Of a stretch of DNA of 54,456 nucleotides, positions 28,340-37,699 are shown piece after piece. The notes below the pieces were generated by a model. The model was not told the DNA's origin, did no database searches, and was given only the letters and a program-made list of their open reading frames with translations. The stretch is from NCBI GenBank assembly GCA_017512425.1, contig JAFWGI010000007.1, positions 1 through 54,456 of the forward strand, read 5' to 3'. Both the position numbers and the translations under genes were made by a program. Numbering within the stretch: position 1 is the stretch's first letter; the number at the start of each line of letters is the position of its first letter. The stretch comes from Hyphomicrobium sp. (lineage in GTDB: Bacteria > Pseudomonadota > Alphaproteobacteria > Rhizobiales > Hyphomicrobiaceae).

Positions 28340-29071
28340 TCAGCGCCAGTGCTGTGCGATCCACGGCGTCGGGCGCACGTGCTTGTACGTTTTCTTGTAC
28401 CACGGCGCTTCCCAGTGGCCGTCACGGGCTTCATCCGGATCAGGCTTGCCGGTAAACGCGACCACCTTGGTCGCGGCCGGCAGCGGCGTCGTCTGAAAGA
28501 AATTGAGCGGCCAGCGCGGCATCAAGGTGTGCTTGAAACTTTCACACCATTCGGCCGGCCAGAACGTCTTCTCCTTTATGTTCTTGGAAATGTATGTCTG
28601 GCTGTTCGGAAAACGGGCCAGGATTGCGTCGGCATCCGACTGCAGGTTGTCATACAGATAGGGATGCGCGCCGACCCTGAAGCGATAGACGGAAGTGTTG
28701 CCGATGCCGGAACCCATCTGCGTCCAGTTTTCGATGACGCAAAATGTTTTTGACGGCTCGTAATCGAAAAACGAATCTAGAGATCCGGTCACGACAAGAT
28801 CGAGATCCATGAACAACACGTCGCCTTCAAGGCCCGGCAAGGTCGGCGCCCACAGCGAGACTTTGCGCCAGGGCTTGTACGTTATGCGTTCGGGAATGAC
28901 GATCGGCGGTAAAACGCGCCCCTCGATTGCAGGGTCGAGGCCGCTCATGTCGTCGGTGTAACAAACGAGCCGCGTAGGCCGCGCGGTGTTGCGCTTAATC
29001 ATGGAGTGAAGCCGGTTGGCGAAATCGGCGGGATAGCGCTTGCCCCACTTCATGCAGACGATCGTTTGCAT
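28340..29071 (-). CDS. Putative GT-A-fold glycosyltransferase
   Basis: A 243-residue protein with an N-terminal strand MQTIVCMKWGKRYPADF and a DxD-type metal motif in VLFMDLDLVVTGSLD (about residues 88-102), as in family 8/32-like glycosyltransferases. ENWTQMGSGIGNTSVYRF and a C-terminal WYKKTYKHVRPTPWIAQHW complete it. I take ATG 29071, which has GGAG six bases before it. It lies 19 bp downstream of a GT4 glycosyltransferase in the same direction, so both may build one glycan. The donor and acceptor are unknown. Confidence 0.7.
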   Translation of the reverse strand: MQTIVCMKWGKRYPADFANRLHSMIKRNTARPTRLVCYTDDMSGLDPAIEGRVLPPIVIPERITYKPWRKVSLWAPTLPGLEGDVLFMDLDLVVTGSLDSFFDYEPSKTFCVIENWTQMGSGIGNTSVYRFRVGAHPYLYDNLQSDADAILARFPNSQTYISKNIKEKTFWPAEWCESFKHTLMPRWPLNFFQTTPLPAATKVVAFTGKPDPDEARDGHWEAPWYKKTYKHVRPTPWIAQHWR

Positions 29072-29090
29072 CTTCGCTCCAAAAGGCCAA

Positions 29091-30272
29091 TCAGTTTCGT
29101 ATTGCGGCGCGACGGCGCGCCAGAACCGTGTCGTAAACGGCAAGCGTTTTGCTCTTCAATTGATCGAGTGTGAATCGCGATCTGACGTGCGCGGCGCCGC
29201 GTGCGCCGAAAGCTTGTCGCCGTTCTTTCGGCCATGACAGCATGGTCGCGATAGCGTCGGCCGTCGCGCGCGCGTCGGCATACGGTACGCGCAGGCCGGA
29301 CGACTGCTCCAGCGGGACATCCGGCTCGGTGAGGGCCACTTCGCGGCCAGGGCCGGTATCCGAGACGATCATCGGCACGCCCATCGCCTGCGCCTCGATG
29401 GCGACGCGCGGCAGACCTTCCTGTTCGGAAATGTTCAGTGAGATGTCGGTGATAGCGTAAGCCGCAGCCATATCCTTGACGTGACCAGGAAAGCGTAGCG
29501 CGTCGAGCACGCCAAGCTTTGCAGCCTGAGCTTCAAGCTGTGCTTTGAACTCCGGCTTTTCGATTTCACCGGCCATCACGCAGACGACGTGGCCGAGACC
29601 GCGCCGTTTCAAGATACCAAGTGCGTCGACGAGATAGTTCTGCGCCTTGCGCGGCGTAATTCGTCCAGCCAGCAGCAGGACGGGCTTCGAGCCATCGGCA
29701 TAGAGATCGCGGCGCACGGCGGAAATGCGCTCCGTCGTTATCGATGCGGAATCGAACTTGGCCGGATCGAAGGCGCGGTGAATGATGGCGATGCGGTCTT
29801 CGGGTGTTCGATAGCGCGTACGTATCAAGTGCGCCATGTAGTCGGAGACGGCGATTACGATATCGCTGCGCGCCATCACGCTGTTGTACAGGTTCTTGAT
29901 CTTGCCGCGTTCGGAATATTCTGAATGATACGTCGTGACGAACGGAATTTTCGTTGCACGCGCCGCCGCCAGCGCGCTCCATGCGGGCGCCCGGCTACGC
30001 GCATGAATAATGGCGACGTTCCGGTCGCGAATGATATCGGCGAGTCGCTTGGCATTGAGCGCCAGCGTCACGGGGTTCTTCGTCGCGACAGGCAGGACAA
30101 TATGCTCGGCGCCCACGGCTGTCAGACCTTCGACCAACTGACCGCCCTCAGAAACGACGAGCGCGCGATTGCCGGCTGCAACGAGAGCTTCTGCAATTTG
30201 CAGACATCCGAGTTCAGCCCCGCCTGCACGCATGCGCGGAATGACTTGCAGGACTGTCAACCCCTCGGGCAC
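29091..30272 (-). CDS. GT4-family glycosyltransferase (GT-B fold)
   Basis: A 393-residue glycosyltransferase with the N-terminal LQVIPRMRAGGAELGCLQIAEAL (residues 8-30; acceptor-side glycine loop), HARSRAPAWSALAAA, the central LLLAGRITPRKAQNYLVDAL donor-domain start (about 203) and the nucleotide-sugar motif EQEGLPRVAIEAQAMGVP (about 302, E-x7-E). This is the standard GT4 layout, often used in LPS or exopolysaccharide synthesis. It precedes a smaller glycosyltransferase gene and is divergent from a hydrolase. Confidence 0.9.
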   Translation of the reverse strand: MPEGLTVLQVIPRMRAGGAELGCLQIAEALVAAGNRALVVSEGGQLVEGLTAVGAEHIVLPVATKNPVTLALNAKRLADIIRDRNVAIIHARSRAPAWSALAAARATKIPFVTTYHSEYSERGKIKNLYNSVMARSDIVIAVSDYMAHLIRTRYRTPEDRIAIIHRAFDPAKFDSASITTERISAVRRDLYADGSKPVLLLAGRITPRKAQNYLVDALGILKRRGLGHVVCVMAGEIEKPEFKAQLEAQAAKLGVLDALRFPGHVKDMAAAYAITDISLNISEQEGLPRVAIEAQAMGVPMIVSDTGPGREVALTEPDVPLEQSSGLRVPYADARATADAIATMLSWPKERRQAFGARGAAHVRSRFTLDQLKSKTLAVYDTVLARRRAAIRN

Positions 30273-30340
30273 TGTAGCTCCTGGCGCAAAACCGGACTGC
30301 GGGCGGCGGGTCCGGGCGATTTTCGATAGGGTTCTATAAA

Positions 30341-31138
30341 GTGCAGCTCAACGAACCGCAAACGGCGACAAAGCATCTCGACGTCGGGCGTGGCACGGAT
30401 GCCCGTTCGATCGCATACCGGCACGTTGCCGCGCCAGCCAATACGGCTACAGGCGTATTCTGGCTTTCGGGCTTCATGTCGGACATGGCGTCAACGAAAG
30501 CAACGGCTGTCGTTGCTTGGGCCGCTGAACATGGCCTGTCGTCGACAGTCTTCGACTATTCCGGACATGGCATATCGAGCGGGAAATTCACCGATGGGAC
30601 GATCGGCCGATGGCTGGACGAAGCCGTCGCAGTTTTCACAAGCGTTACGCGCGGCCCGCAGATCATCATCGGTTCAAGCATGGGCGGTCATATTGCGCTG
30701 CTGCTGCTGCGCCGACTTGCGAAATATGCGCCCGAGCATGCGGCCCGGGTCAAAGGTGCGGTGTTGATAGCACCGGCTTGGGACATGACGGAAGAATTGA
30801 TGTGGAAGCAGTTCCCAGAGACGGCACGCCGCGCGCTGCGCGACGATGGCGTCTATCTGCGTGCGTCAGGTTACGGCGATCCCTATCCGATCACACGGCA
30901 ATTGATCGAAGACGGCCGCGAACATTTGCTGGCCCGGCAGCCGTTCGATCCCGGCTGCCCGGTCGTTATCCTGCAAGGGCTGCTCGATCCTGACGTACCG
31001 GCGCCGCACACGCGTGAATTGCTTTCGTTCTTGACGGGACAAAGTATTCGCCTCGTCGAGATCGCCGACGGTGAGCACCGCTTGTCGCGCCCGGAAGACC
31101 TGGAGAAGCTTTACGACGCCATTGCGTCGCTGATCTAG
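30341..31138 (+). CDS. Alpha/beta hydrolase
   Basis: A 265-residue hydrolase starting at GTG. It shows the nucleophile elbow IIIGSSMGGHIALL (Ser about 112), an oxyanion-side GFMSDMASTKA and DYSGHGISSG, a catalytic Asp in ILQGLLDPDVP and a His in DGEHRLSRPEDL. That is a complete Ser-Asp-His triad of the serine-aminopeptidase-like (S33/lysophospholipase) group. There is no signal peptide, so it is probably cytoplasmic. Substrate unknown. Confidence 0.85.
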   Translation: MQLNEPQTATKHLDVGRGTDARSIAYRHVAAPANTATGVFWLSGFMSDMASTKATAVVAWAAEHGLSSTVFDYSGHGISSGKFTDGTIGRWLDEAVAVFTSVTRGPQIIIGSSMGGHIALLLLRRLAKYAPEHAARVKGAVLIAPAWDMTEELMWKQFPETARRALRDDGVYLRASGYGDPYPITRQLIEDGREHLLARQPFDPGCPVVILQGLLDPDVPAPHTRELLSFLTGQSIRLVEIADGEHRLSRPEDLEKLYDAIASLI

Positions 31139-31154
31139 ATTGGTCTGCGTACGA

Positions 31155-32360
31155 TTATTTGTCCGTGTCGCGCGCAATATCGCGATGCGGAAGGCTATCG
31201 GCTACGGCGTCTTCTATCGCCTCGGCGCCGGCCGTCTTGGCGGTTGCCTCAGGTACGATCCAGAGGCGGAAGTCGGCCGTTGCGATCGGATTTTCGCAGG
31301 CAAGTGCGCCGTCAGACGTTTTGCACGTTGCATCCGGTTCGGCGGCATAGGTCCGAGCCGGAGCCGCCGATGCACCGCCGATCTCGATGACTTCGATCAG
31401 CGCATTTTTCGTCAAGCCGACATTGCGGAAGACGCATCCGACCTTGCCGCGGCACGCGTCGGGGCTAGCGTTATCGGACGACTTCAATTTCAGCGCGTCG
31501 GACTTGCTCAGCTTGACCGCATCGGCGATCAGCCCGGCGGATAGGAAACAACTATCGCCGACGCAGATGATAGGATCGAGAGCCGTTGCATCGCTTCTGC
31601 TCGATGCGCCGCCGGTTTCGATGGCGAGGAGCACGGAGGCTTGTACGGTTGGGCCAGCCGGTGGTGCTGGGGCTGCGACCGCCGGAGCTGTGACTGCGGC
31701 TGCCGCGGGCGGCGTTGCTGCCGTTGTCGTTGCCGCGGCGGGCGCTTCGACGATTTTCTGCGGTTCAGCCTTGATAGGGGCAGCGGTAGGCGTTGGCTGT
31801 GTCGACGGCGTTGGTTTTGCAGGACCGACGATTTTTGCTGGCGATACCGGCTCGGTCGCCGCCTTCGGCGCGACGGCCTCGGATTTGACGGCTGCTGCTG
31901 CCGGTGCAGTTCCCGCTGCCGTTGGCGTGACGGCGGGCGGAGTTACAACAATCCGCGCCGGTGGCTTGGTCGCCGGTTGCTCTGCGGCTTTGCGGTCGGC
32001 GTCCTCGGCGCGCGCACGCCGCAACATATCCATTTCATAGTCGAGCGGCGGACGCTCCGAAATTGTAACTTTGGCGACAGGCGTGTCGGTCGCTGTCTTC
32101 GCGAACGGCTTTACGTTGACCGGCTGCTGCGGCGCGATTGCGCTTTTTGCCGGTGCTGTTGACGCTGGCTTTGCGGGCGCGGCGTCTGGCGACTTAGCCT
32201 GTTGGGGCTGCGCGGCGACAGCATTCGTTGTGGCGGGAATTGCCGGTTCTGCGGCGCCCGCAAACTTCTGCGCCAAGTCGTGCGCGGCGTTTGTCGGCGC
32301 GCCCGCGAATGCGCTGCTCGCCGCTGCCAACGACACAACCAAAAAAATGCCTCGCAACAT
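31155..32360 (-). CDS. Secreted Ala/Pro-rich protein with cysteine-containing C-terminal domain
   Basis: About 401 residues from ATG 32360, with GAGG before it. A signal peptide (MLRGIFLVVSLAAASSAFAGA) is followed by about 200 residues rich in Ala, Pro, Lys and Thr, probably an unstructured linker, and then a folded C-terminal domain of about 150 residues with paired cysteines (IICVGDSCFLSAGL, ACRGKVGCVF, CKTSDGALACENP). The longer frame up to 32483 lacks a signal-like start. I do not recognise the C-terminal domain. It may be an envelope protein; the low-complexity middle part makes homology searches unreliable. Confidence 0.75.
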   Translation of the reverse strand: MLRGIFLVVSLAAASSAFAGAPTNAAHDLAQKFAGAAEPAIPATTNAVAAQPQQAKSPDAAPAKPASTAPAKSAIAPQQPVNVKPFAKTATDTPVAKVTISERPPLDYEMDMLRRARAEDADRKAAEQPATKPPARIVVTPPAVTPTAAGTAPAAAAVKSEAVAPKAATEPVSPAKIVGPAKPTPSTQPTPTAAPIKAEPQKIVEAPAAATTTAATPPAAAAVTAPAVAAPAPPAGPTVQASVLLAIETGGASSRSDATALDPIICVGDSCFLSAGLIADAVKLSKSDALKLKSSDNASPDACRGKVGCVFRNVGLTKNALIEVIEIGGASAAPARTYAAEPDATCKTSDGALACENPIATADFRLWIVPEATAKTAGAEAIEDAVADSLPHRDIARDTDK

Positions 32361-32519
32361 AATCGCCTCGTTGCTTCCAAAACCGATTGCGCGCGTATCG
32401 CCGTGCGCCGCGCTATCAAATCCTTCGACGGCACGTTGCCTCCGCATTCGGGCGGAATGGCGGATACCGTGTGACGGCCGCAAGACAACGCTCCAGCACT
32501 CGGCACCGGTCGCATGCCG

Positions 32520-33389
32520 TCAGCCACCGGCATCATAGATACCTCTGAGCCCTTCGCGATACGTCGGATATTTCAGTTTCACACCGAGTTCCTGGTGCAG
32601 CCGGGCATTGGAAACGCGTTTGCTTTCAGAATAAAAACTGCGCGCCATCGGCGTCAGCTCTGTTGTGGCGAAGTCGAGGCCGGGTGGCACGGGCATACCG
32701 AGAAGTTCAGCGCCGAATGCGACGACATCCTGCGGCGGGCCGGGTTCGTCGTCCGTCACGTTGTAGACCCGATCGGCGCGGGGCGCGGCGATTCCCGCCG
32801 CAATCGAAGCCGCGATATCAGCCACGTGAATGCGGTTGAAAACTTGTTCTGGTTTGATGATCCGCCGGGCTTCCCCGCCGCGCAAGTCATCGAGCGTGCT
32901 GCGGCCGGGACCATAGATGCCCGGCAGGCGGAAAACCATAACGGCTTTGCCGGTCCGCTTGCCGAACGCGCGCCAGGCCGTCTCCGCTGCGAGCCTGCGC
33001 TGGCCGCGATCCGACAGCGGTTGCGCGGGCGTGTCCTCGTCGACCCAGCCGCCATTCGCGTCGCCATAGACGCCGACGGTCGACAAATATCCGATCCAAC
33101 CGATATTCGGCGCGCTCGCAATGTCCTCTCCGAAGACGCGCAGCGCTGGGTCGCCGCCGGCATCGGGCGGTATCGACAAGAGTATGTGCGTCGCCGACTG
33201 CAGCGCCTCGGCGACTTCCGGCGTGTGCGTGCGGCCGTCGAACACCAAGCCGTCGAATCCGCGTGCCTGCAACCGCGCGCTGCCAATGGCGCGGGTCGAT
33301 GTCCCCGCGACGTGCCAGCCGCGCGCGATGAGATCGTCCGCGAGATAGGCGGCGCTGTAGCCAAGTCCGAAACAAAAAAGATGTGTCAT
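32520..33389 (-). CDS. SDR/NAD-dependent epimerase family protein
   Basis: A 289-residue protein of the extended short-chain dehydrogenase group. It begins with a Rossmann-type FCFGLGYSAAYLADDL (the usual GxxGxxG is altered to GLGYSA), and has YLSTVGVYGDANG with the active-site Tyr region, VMVFRLPGIYGPGRSTLDDL and NVTDDEPGPPQDV. These resemble the YeeZ-like family. It is translationally coupled to queG by a 4-bp ATGA overlap (start 33389). The function is unknown. Confidence 0.8.
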   Translation of the reverse strand: MTHLFCFGLGYSAAYLADDLIARGWHVAGTSTRAIGSARLQARGFDGLVFDGRTHTPEVAEALQSATHILLSIPPDAGGDPALRVFGEDIASAPNIGWIGYLSTVGVYGDANGGWVDEDTPAQPLSDRGQRRLAAETAWRAFGKRTGKAVMVFRLPGIYGPGRSTLDDLRGGEARRIIKPEQVFNRIHVADIAASIAAGIAAPRADRVYNVTDDEPGPPQDVVAFGAELLGMPVPPGLDFATTELTPMARSFYSESKRVSNARLHQELGVKLKYPTYREGLRGIYDAGG

Positions 33390-34555
33390 GCTGTTGAGCT
33401 GCGCGTTGTGGACTGCCATTCGGCGACAACGTCTGGATCAGTTTCGCGACGTTGATGCGTTTTGCGCAGCGCCGCGTGCGCGTCTTCGCCGGCGAGCTGC
33501 GCATGTGCCCATACCGCCATCGCGCGGACGAGCGGCGAGGGATCGCGAAGGAGATCGCGAATTACGGGAAGGTGGCGCGCATCGCGCGCGTTTCCGGCGG
33601 CGATCAGTGCATTGCGCAGTATCCGGTCCCGGCCGGTGCGTTTGACCGGTGTACCGGCGAACCGCTTTCGGAAGGTCGCGTCATCGAGCGAGAGAATGTC
33701 ACCGAGCGCAGGCGCTCCCGTGCTTACTGTGGCGCTGTACTTCGCCTCGCGCGACGTTTCCGCAAACTTGTTCCACGGACAGACGGCGAGGCAATCGTCG
33801 CATCCGAAGATACGGTTGCCCATCGCGGCGCGAAATTCTTGCGCGATATGCCCGCGATATTCGATCGAGAGATAAGCGAGGCAGCGGCGCGCGTCGATTT
33901 GATAGGGCGCTGGGAGCGCATTCGTCGGGCATGCGGTCATGCATCGCGTACACGAACCGCAGTGGTCTTTCTCGGGTTCATCCGGCGGCAGCTCCGCGGT
34001 CGTCAATATGGCGCCGAGAAACAGCCACGAGCCATGTGCGCGCGAAACGAGATTCGTATGTTTGCCTTGCCAGCCGATGCCAGCGCGATTTGCGAGCGGC
34101 TTCTCCATCAAAGGCGCGGTATCGACGAATACCTTCACGTCTTCGCCGGCACGTCTGGCGAAGGCAGATGCAAGCTGCTTGATCTTGCCTTTGAGCACGT
34201 CGTGATAGTCACGCCCCTGCGCGTAAACCGAAATGACGGCGCGCTCTGGGTCTGCAAGCGCCGTTAGCGGATCGGTGTCAGGCGCATAGGAGTGGCCCAC
34301 CATGATTGCGCTGCGCGCTTGCGGCCATAGCGTCATTGGGTTGGCGCGCCGATCAGCTGTCTCCGCCATCCAGTCCATATCGCCGTGGCGGCCGTATTCC
34401 AGAAACGTGCGCAAACGCGCGGCGGATGGCGCCGTATCGTTGCCGCCGTCGAGTGCCAAAATGCCGATCGCGTCGAGGCCGAGCGCTTGCGCTTCGTTGA
34501 CAAGATACGTCTTCAATTTATCTGGCGAAGCATCAATGACGGAAGACGTCGGCAC
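33386..34555 (-). CDS. queG: Epoxyqueuosine reductase QueG
   Basis: A 389-residue B12- and iron-sulfur-dependent enzyme that completes queuosine synthesis in tRNA. Two [4Fe-4S] motifs are visible: CGSCTRCMTACPTNAL (about residues 194-209) and CDDCLAVCPWNKFA (about 251-264). The N-terminal DUF1730-type region with AVISVYAQGRDYHDVLK precedes them, and a HEAT-like C-terminus (LRDPSPLVRAMAVWAHAQL) follows. The start is GTG 34555. It lies between the GST gene and the SDR gene, all minus strand. Confidence 0.93.
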   Translation of the reverse strand: MPTSSVIDASPDKLKTYLVNEAQALGLDAIGILALDGGNDTAPSAARLRTFLEYGRHGDMDWMAETADRRANPMTLWPQARSAIMVGHSYAPDTDPLTALADPERAVISVYAQGRDYHDVLKGKIKQLASAFARRAGEDVKVFVDTAPLMEKPLANRAGIGWQGKHTNLVSRAHGSWLFLGAILTTAELPPDEPEKDHCGSCTRCMTACPTNALPAPYQIDARRCLAYLSIEYRGHIAQEFRAAMGNRIFGCDDCLAVCPWNKFAETSREAKYSATVSTGAPALGDILSLDDATFRKRFAGTPVKRTGRDRILRNALIAAGNARDARHLPVIRDLLRDPSPLVRAMAVWAHAQLAGEDAHAALRKTHQRRETDPDVVAEWQSTTRSSTA

Positions 34556-34581
34556 GACAAGATACTCATTGGCTCAAACAG

Positions 34582-35283
34582 TTAGAAGTCGAGGTCGGCA
34601 TACGACTCTGGCGGCGGCGTGCCAGGCAGGCGGTCTGCGAGCACCAACCGAAAAGATGGCCGCGACTTGATCCGTTGATACCACGATTTTGCTGCTGGAA
34701 ACTCCTGCCAAGGAACTTCGCCGAGATAATCGATGACCGATATGTGGGCTGCGGCCGCCAAATCGGCGAAGCTCAATTCGTCGCCGGCAAGCCAGCGGCG
34801 CGTGTCGGAGAGGTATGCGATATACGACAGGTGGTAGCGCAGGTTGGCGCGCACGGCGCGCAGCATGCCGGGGTCGGGTGCGGCAGCATTCGAGCGCATG
34901 CGCTGATAGAGTTTTTCAAACAGAAGTTCGCGCGTCACCTCGCGATCGAACTTGCCGTGAAACCAGTCGACAAGGCGGCGGACTTCGGCGCGTTCGTCGC
35001 GGCTTCCCGGAAATAATTCCGGCATGCGCGATGCGCCGGGCGGGGGCGCCGCGCTTAATTCTTCGGCGATGAATTCCGATATCGCGTAGGCGCCGCACAA
35101 CGTCACGCCATTTTCGAGATCCAGAACCGGCAGTTCACCAGCTGGATTTTTTGCCAGGAAACTTTGCCGCAGGTCCCACGGCGTTTCTTCTGTCAACAGT
35201 GCCTCAAGCCCGAATTCTCCGATCGCGAGACGGATCGAACGCGAGCGCGGACAAAGTTTAAAGTGGGTCAGTTTTCCAATCAT
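34582..35283 (-). CDS. Glutathione S-transferase family protein
   Basis: A 233-residue protein with an N-terminal thioredoxin-like domain (HFKLCPRSRSIRLAIGEFG; the LCPRSRS segment occupies the usual active-site place), the glutathione-binding NPAGELPVLDLENG and the following GAYAISEFIAEEL helix, then an all-alpha C-terminal domain. The N-terminus has a Cys-Pro, found in some GST classes such as beta and omega. Function is generic detoxification or an unknown redox role. It is upstream of queG in the same direction. Confidence 0.85.
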   Translation of the reverse strand: MIGKLTHFKLCPRSRSIRLAIGEFGLEALLTEETPWDLRQSFLAKNPAGELPVLDLENGVTLCGAYAISEFIAEELSAAPPPGASRMPELFPGSRDERAEVRRLVDWFHGKFDREVTRELLFEKLYQRMRSNAAAPDPGMLRAVRANLRYHLSYIAYLSDTRRWLAGDELSFADLAAAAHISVIDYLGEVPWQEFPAAKSWYQRIKSRPSFRLVLADRLPGTPPPESYADLDF

Positions 35284-35445
35284 CGTCCAACATTATCCGA
35301 AATCTACCCTGCCTTATACGCGCTCGTAGTGATTTGTCCGGCATAACCCTTGGGCAAGAGCCCGCTGCGCACAATCGCCTGGCTGTAATTGGGATTTGGC
35401 AGAGAACATGCTAACTGCCGGCGACGGATGGGCTGCTCGGAGAAC

Positions 35446-36255
35446 ATGAACGATATGCAACCGTGGCACGCCGTCCTGCTTGGGCTCATCGAGGGCCTGA
35501 CAGAATATATTCCCGTGTCATCGACCGGTCATCTTTTGTTAACGGAGTGGATGCTCGGCATCACATCGAAGGGACGCACATTCGAAGTGCTGATCCAGCT
35601 CGGTGCGATCCTCGCGCTGCTGAGTGTGTATTCGGCCAAACTCTGGAAGATTGCGTCGACGGTGCGCGATGATGCCCGCACGCAGAGCTTCGTCATTGGC
35701 GTTTTGATTGCTTTTTTGCCAGCCGCATTTGTCGGCGCGCTGATGCACCCGTTTATCAAAGGCGTACTGTTCGAGACGCCGCTGATCATTTGCCTGTCGC
35801 TCGTCATCGGCGGCGGAATTTTGCTCGCGGTCGACCGCATGGAATTTGCGCCGCGCTATACCGACATCATGGATATTCCACCTGCGACGGCATTCAAGAT
35901 TGGTCTGTGCCAGTGCCTAGCGTTGATACCGGGCGTCTCGCGGTCGGGCTCCACGATTGTCGGTGCGTTGTTTCTCGGCACCGACAAACGCACGGCTGCC
36001 GAATTCTCATTCTTCCTCGCCATGCCGACGATGGCTGGCGCTTTCGCCTACGATCTCTACAAGAATGTCGACAAGCTCTCGATGGACGATGCAACGCTGA
36101 TCGTACTCGGATTTATCGCAGCGTTCGCGTCAGGCCTAATCGTTGTGCGCTATATTCTCGATTTCATCTCGAAACGCGGCCTGACGTTCTTCGGATGGTG
36201 GCGCATCCTGGTTGGCGGACTTGGACTTATCGTGATCGCGATGAGCGGAAGCTGA
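35446..36255 (+). CDS. uppP: Undecaprenyl-diphosphatase UppP (BacA)
   Basis: A 269-residue inner-membrane phosphatase that recycles undecaprenyl diphosphate for peptidoglycan and LPS synthesis. Both catalytic motifs are visible: [17 protein letters not shown] (about residues 15-31) and [17 protein letters not shown] (about 161-177). About eight membrane segments are present. GGAG precedes ATG 35446, which gives the family's usual start; the frame to 35389 is an extension. Loss or overexpression of uppP in other bacteria alters bacitracin sensitivity. Confidence 0.93.
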   Translation: MNDMQPWHAVLLGLIEGLTEYIPVSSTGHLLLTEWMLGITSKGRTFEVLIQLGAILALLSVYSAKLWKIASTVRDDARTQSFVIGVLIAFLPAAFVGALMHPFIKGVLFETPLIICLSLVIGGGILLAVDRMEFAPRYTDIMDIPPATAFKIGLCQCLALIPGVSRSGSTIVGALFLGTDKRTAAEFSFFLAMPTMAGAFAYDLYKNVDKLSMDDATLIVLGFIAAFASGLIVVRYILDFISKRGLTFFGWWRILVGGLGLIVIAMSGS

Positions 36256-36257
36256 GG

Positions 36258-36722
36258 TTACGCTGCATGCGAGGTGATCGGCGTCGTCAATACGCGACGC
36301 AAGTCGTCCTCGTCGCCAGCCGCACGAAGATGCTCAAGCGTCGCCGGATCGCGCACAAGACGAGAAATGCGCGCAAGCGCTTTCAAATGATCGCCACCAG
36401 CATGTTCAGGCGCCAGCAAGAAGAACAAAAGATCGACAGGTTCGCCGTCGTGGCTGTCGAAGCTGACCGGTTTGGTAAGGCGCGCGAACAGGCAGGTGAT
36501 CGCATTCAGCCCTGCGATTTTAATATGCGGGATCGCAATGCCGCGGCCGAGGCTCGTCGAACTCAACCGCTCGCGCTGGATAAGCGCGGCGAAGATGTCA
36601 TGCACATCTAGGCCCGTCGCCCGTCCGGCGATTTCTGAAAGGGCATGCAATGCCTGCTTTTTGTCGTCCGCCTGCAGGGCCGGAATGATTCCGTCCTTGG
36701 CGAGCATTTCAGCAAGGTTCAT
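36258..36722 (-). CDS. ptsN: Nitrogen-regulatory PTS IIA protein PtsN
   Basis: A 154-residue EIIA-Ntr protein. The phosphorylated His lies in GRGIAIPHIKI (about residue 70), after LIQRERLSSTSLG, with FDSHDGEPVDLLFFLLAPE downstream. Its length and N-terminus (MNLAEMLAKDGIIPAL) fit the family. It regulates potassium transport, stress and nitrogen responses through phosphate relay. It sits after hpf and rpoN, the standard alphaproteobacterial order. Start ATG 36722 has GGAAAG upstream; an upstream in-frame ATG at 36794 adds 24 residues. Confidence 0.92.
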   Translation of the reverse strand: MNLAEMLAKDGIIPALQADDKKQALHALSEIAGRATGLDVHDIFAALIQRERLSSTSLGRGIAIPHIKIAGLNAITCLFARLTKPVSFDSHDGEPVDLLFFLLAPEHAGGDHLKALARISRLVRDPATLEHLRAAGDEDDLRRVLTTPITSHAA

Positions 36723-36854
36723 CGGTCGTCTTTCCAAAAAATCAAAATCTAAGCGGTGTATCTGCTGCCGTTCTTTCGGAACGGCAGCATCCAATTTTCT
36801 ATCGGGTCACGTGTCAGTTGGGTGTCACCGTTTAAGCGTCGCCGAAGCGCCCTT

Positions 36855-37478
36855 TCAGCCAGCACTGGCCTGAACTTGGCCGTTAACGCGCGGCGCGGCA
36901 GAAGGTTCAGCATCAATCCAGCCGACGTGCCCGTCGCTGCGGCGGTAGACGACGTTAAGGCCGCCGTGTGCGGCGTTGCGGAAAATCATGAACGGCGCTT
37001 CCGTTACGTCAAAGCGCATGACGGCGTCGCTGACCGACAGCTCGACGATGGCGTGCGATGCCTCAGCGATGATCAGCGGCGCTGCCGGCTGTTCGTCGTG
37101 GTGCTCCTCGTCGTCGTTGAAGCCGACCGTGTAATCGCGCGCGTCGATGTCGCCTTTGCGGCGGCCTGTTGCAGCCGCAGCCGCCGAATGCGATTTCAGC
37201 CGTCCCTTGTAGCGGCGCACCCGCGTTTCCAGCCGCTCGACGGCGCTGTCGGCGCTGGCGTAGGCGTCGCCACCTTCGCCGTGAGCTTCGAGCAGCAGAC
37301 CGCTGGCAAGACGCACAGAACAATTTGTTTTGAAGAGGCCGCGAACTTTTTCGAGGCGGACGTGGCCATCGACTTCGCGGCCGAGATACTTCTTGAGCAC
37401 GGTACGGATTTTTTCAGAGACGTAGGCTTGATAGGCGTCGCCTGCGTCGACGTTCTTGCCGGTAATCTGTAGTGTCAT
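36855..37478 (-). CDS. hpf: Ribosome hibernation-promoting factor (long HPF)
   Basis: A 207-residue long-form HPF that dimerises resting ribosomes. The N-terminal domain (MTLQITGKNVDAGDAYQAYVSEKI) with beta-alpha-beta topology is joined by a linker rich in Ala, Gln and acidic residues to the C-terminal dimerisation domain (EASHAIVELSVSDAVMRFDVTEAPFMIFRNAAHGGLNVVYRRSDGHVGWI). It lies between rpoN and ptsN. ATG 37478 has AAGG upstream; ATG 37499 could extend it by 7 residues and would overlap the stop of the small ORF at 37496-37603. Confidence 0.92.
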   Translation of the reverse strand: MTLQITGKNVDAGDAYQAYVSEKIRTVLKKYLGREVDGHVRLEKVRGLFKTNCSVRLASGLLLEAHGEGGDAYASADSAVERLETRVRRYKGRLKSHSAAAAATGRRKGDIDARDYTVGFNDDEEHHDEQPAAPLIIAEASHAIVELSVSDAVMRFDVTEAPFMIFRNAAHGGLNVVYRRSDGHVGWIDAEPSAAPRVNGQVQASAG

Positions 37479-37495
37479 GGTATCGCCTTCTCTGG

Positions 37496-37603
37496 TCATG
37501 CCTGACGCTCCAAGCGCTTGCGCGCCAGCTTCGTCACGACCTCTTCCGAACTCCGGTTGCGCGGCGCTTCGTAGGCGGCGCGGCCGAATGGATTTCTAGT
37601 CAT
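37496..37603 (-). CDS. Candidate small protein upstream of hpf (35 aa)
   Basis: A 35-codon frame encoding MTRNPFGRAAYEAPRNRS and a helical, basic end EEVVTKLARKRLERQA. Third positions are mostly G or C as in the neighbours. Its TGA overlaps an in-frame upstream hpf ATG (37499) as ATGA, the arrangement of coupled genes. There is no clear ribosome site and I do not recognise a family, so it may be spurious. Confidence 0.35.
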   Translation of the reverse strand: MTRNPFGRAAYEAPRNRSSEEVVTKLARKRLERQA

Positions 37604-37699
37604 CGTTAGGCATTCGTTCCAATCGTGTCAAATCACGGATGGCGCCAAAATGTGAACGTTAATCCTCCTGTTCTTCAATAGCTTAGACGAAATCTAAAA

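Noticed and set aside
26557..28455. A 632-codon plus-strand frame opposite the AsmA gene
   Set aside because: Arg/His-rich and antisense to a well-supported gene; no recognisable domain.
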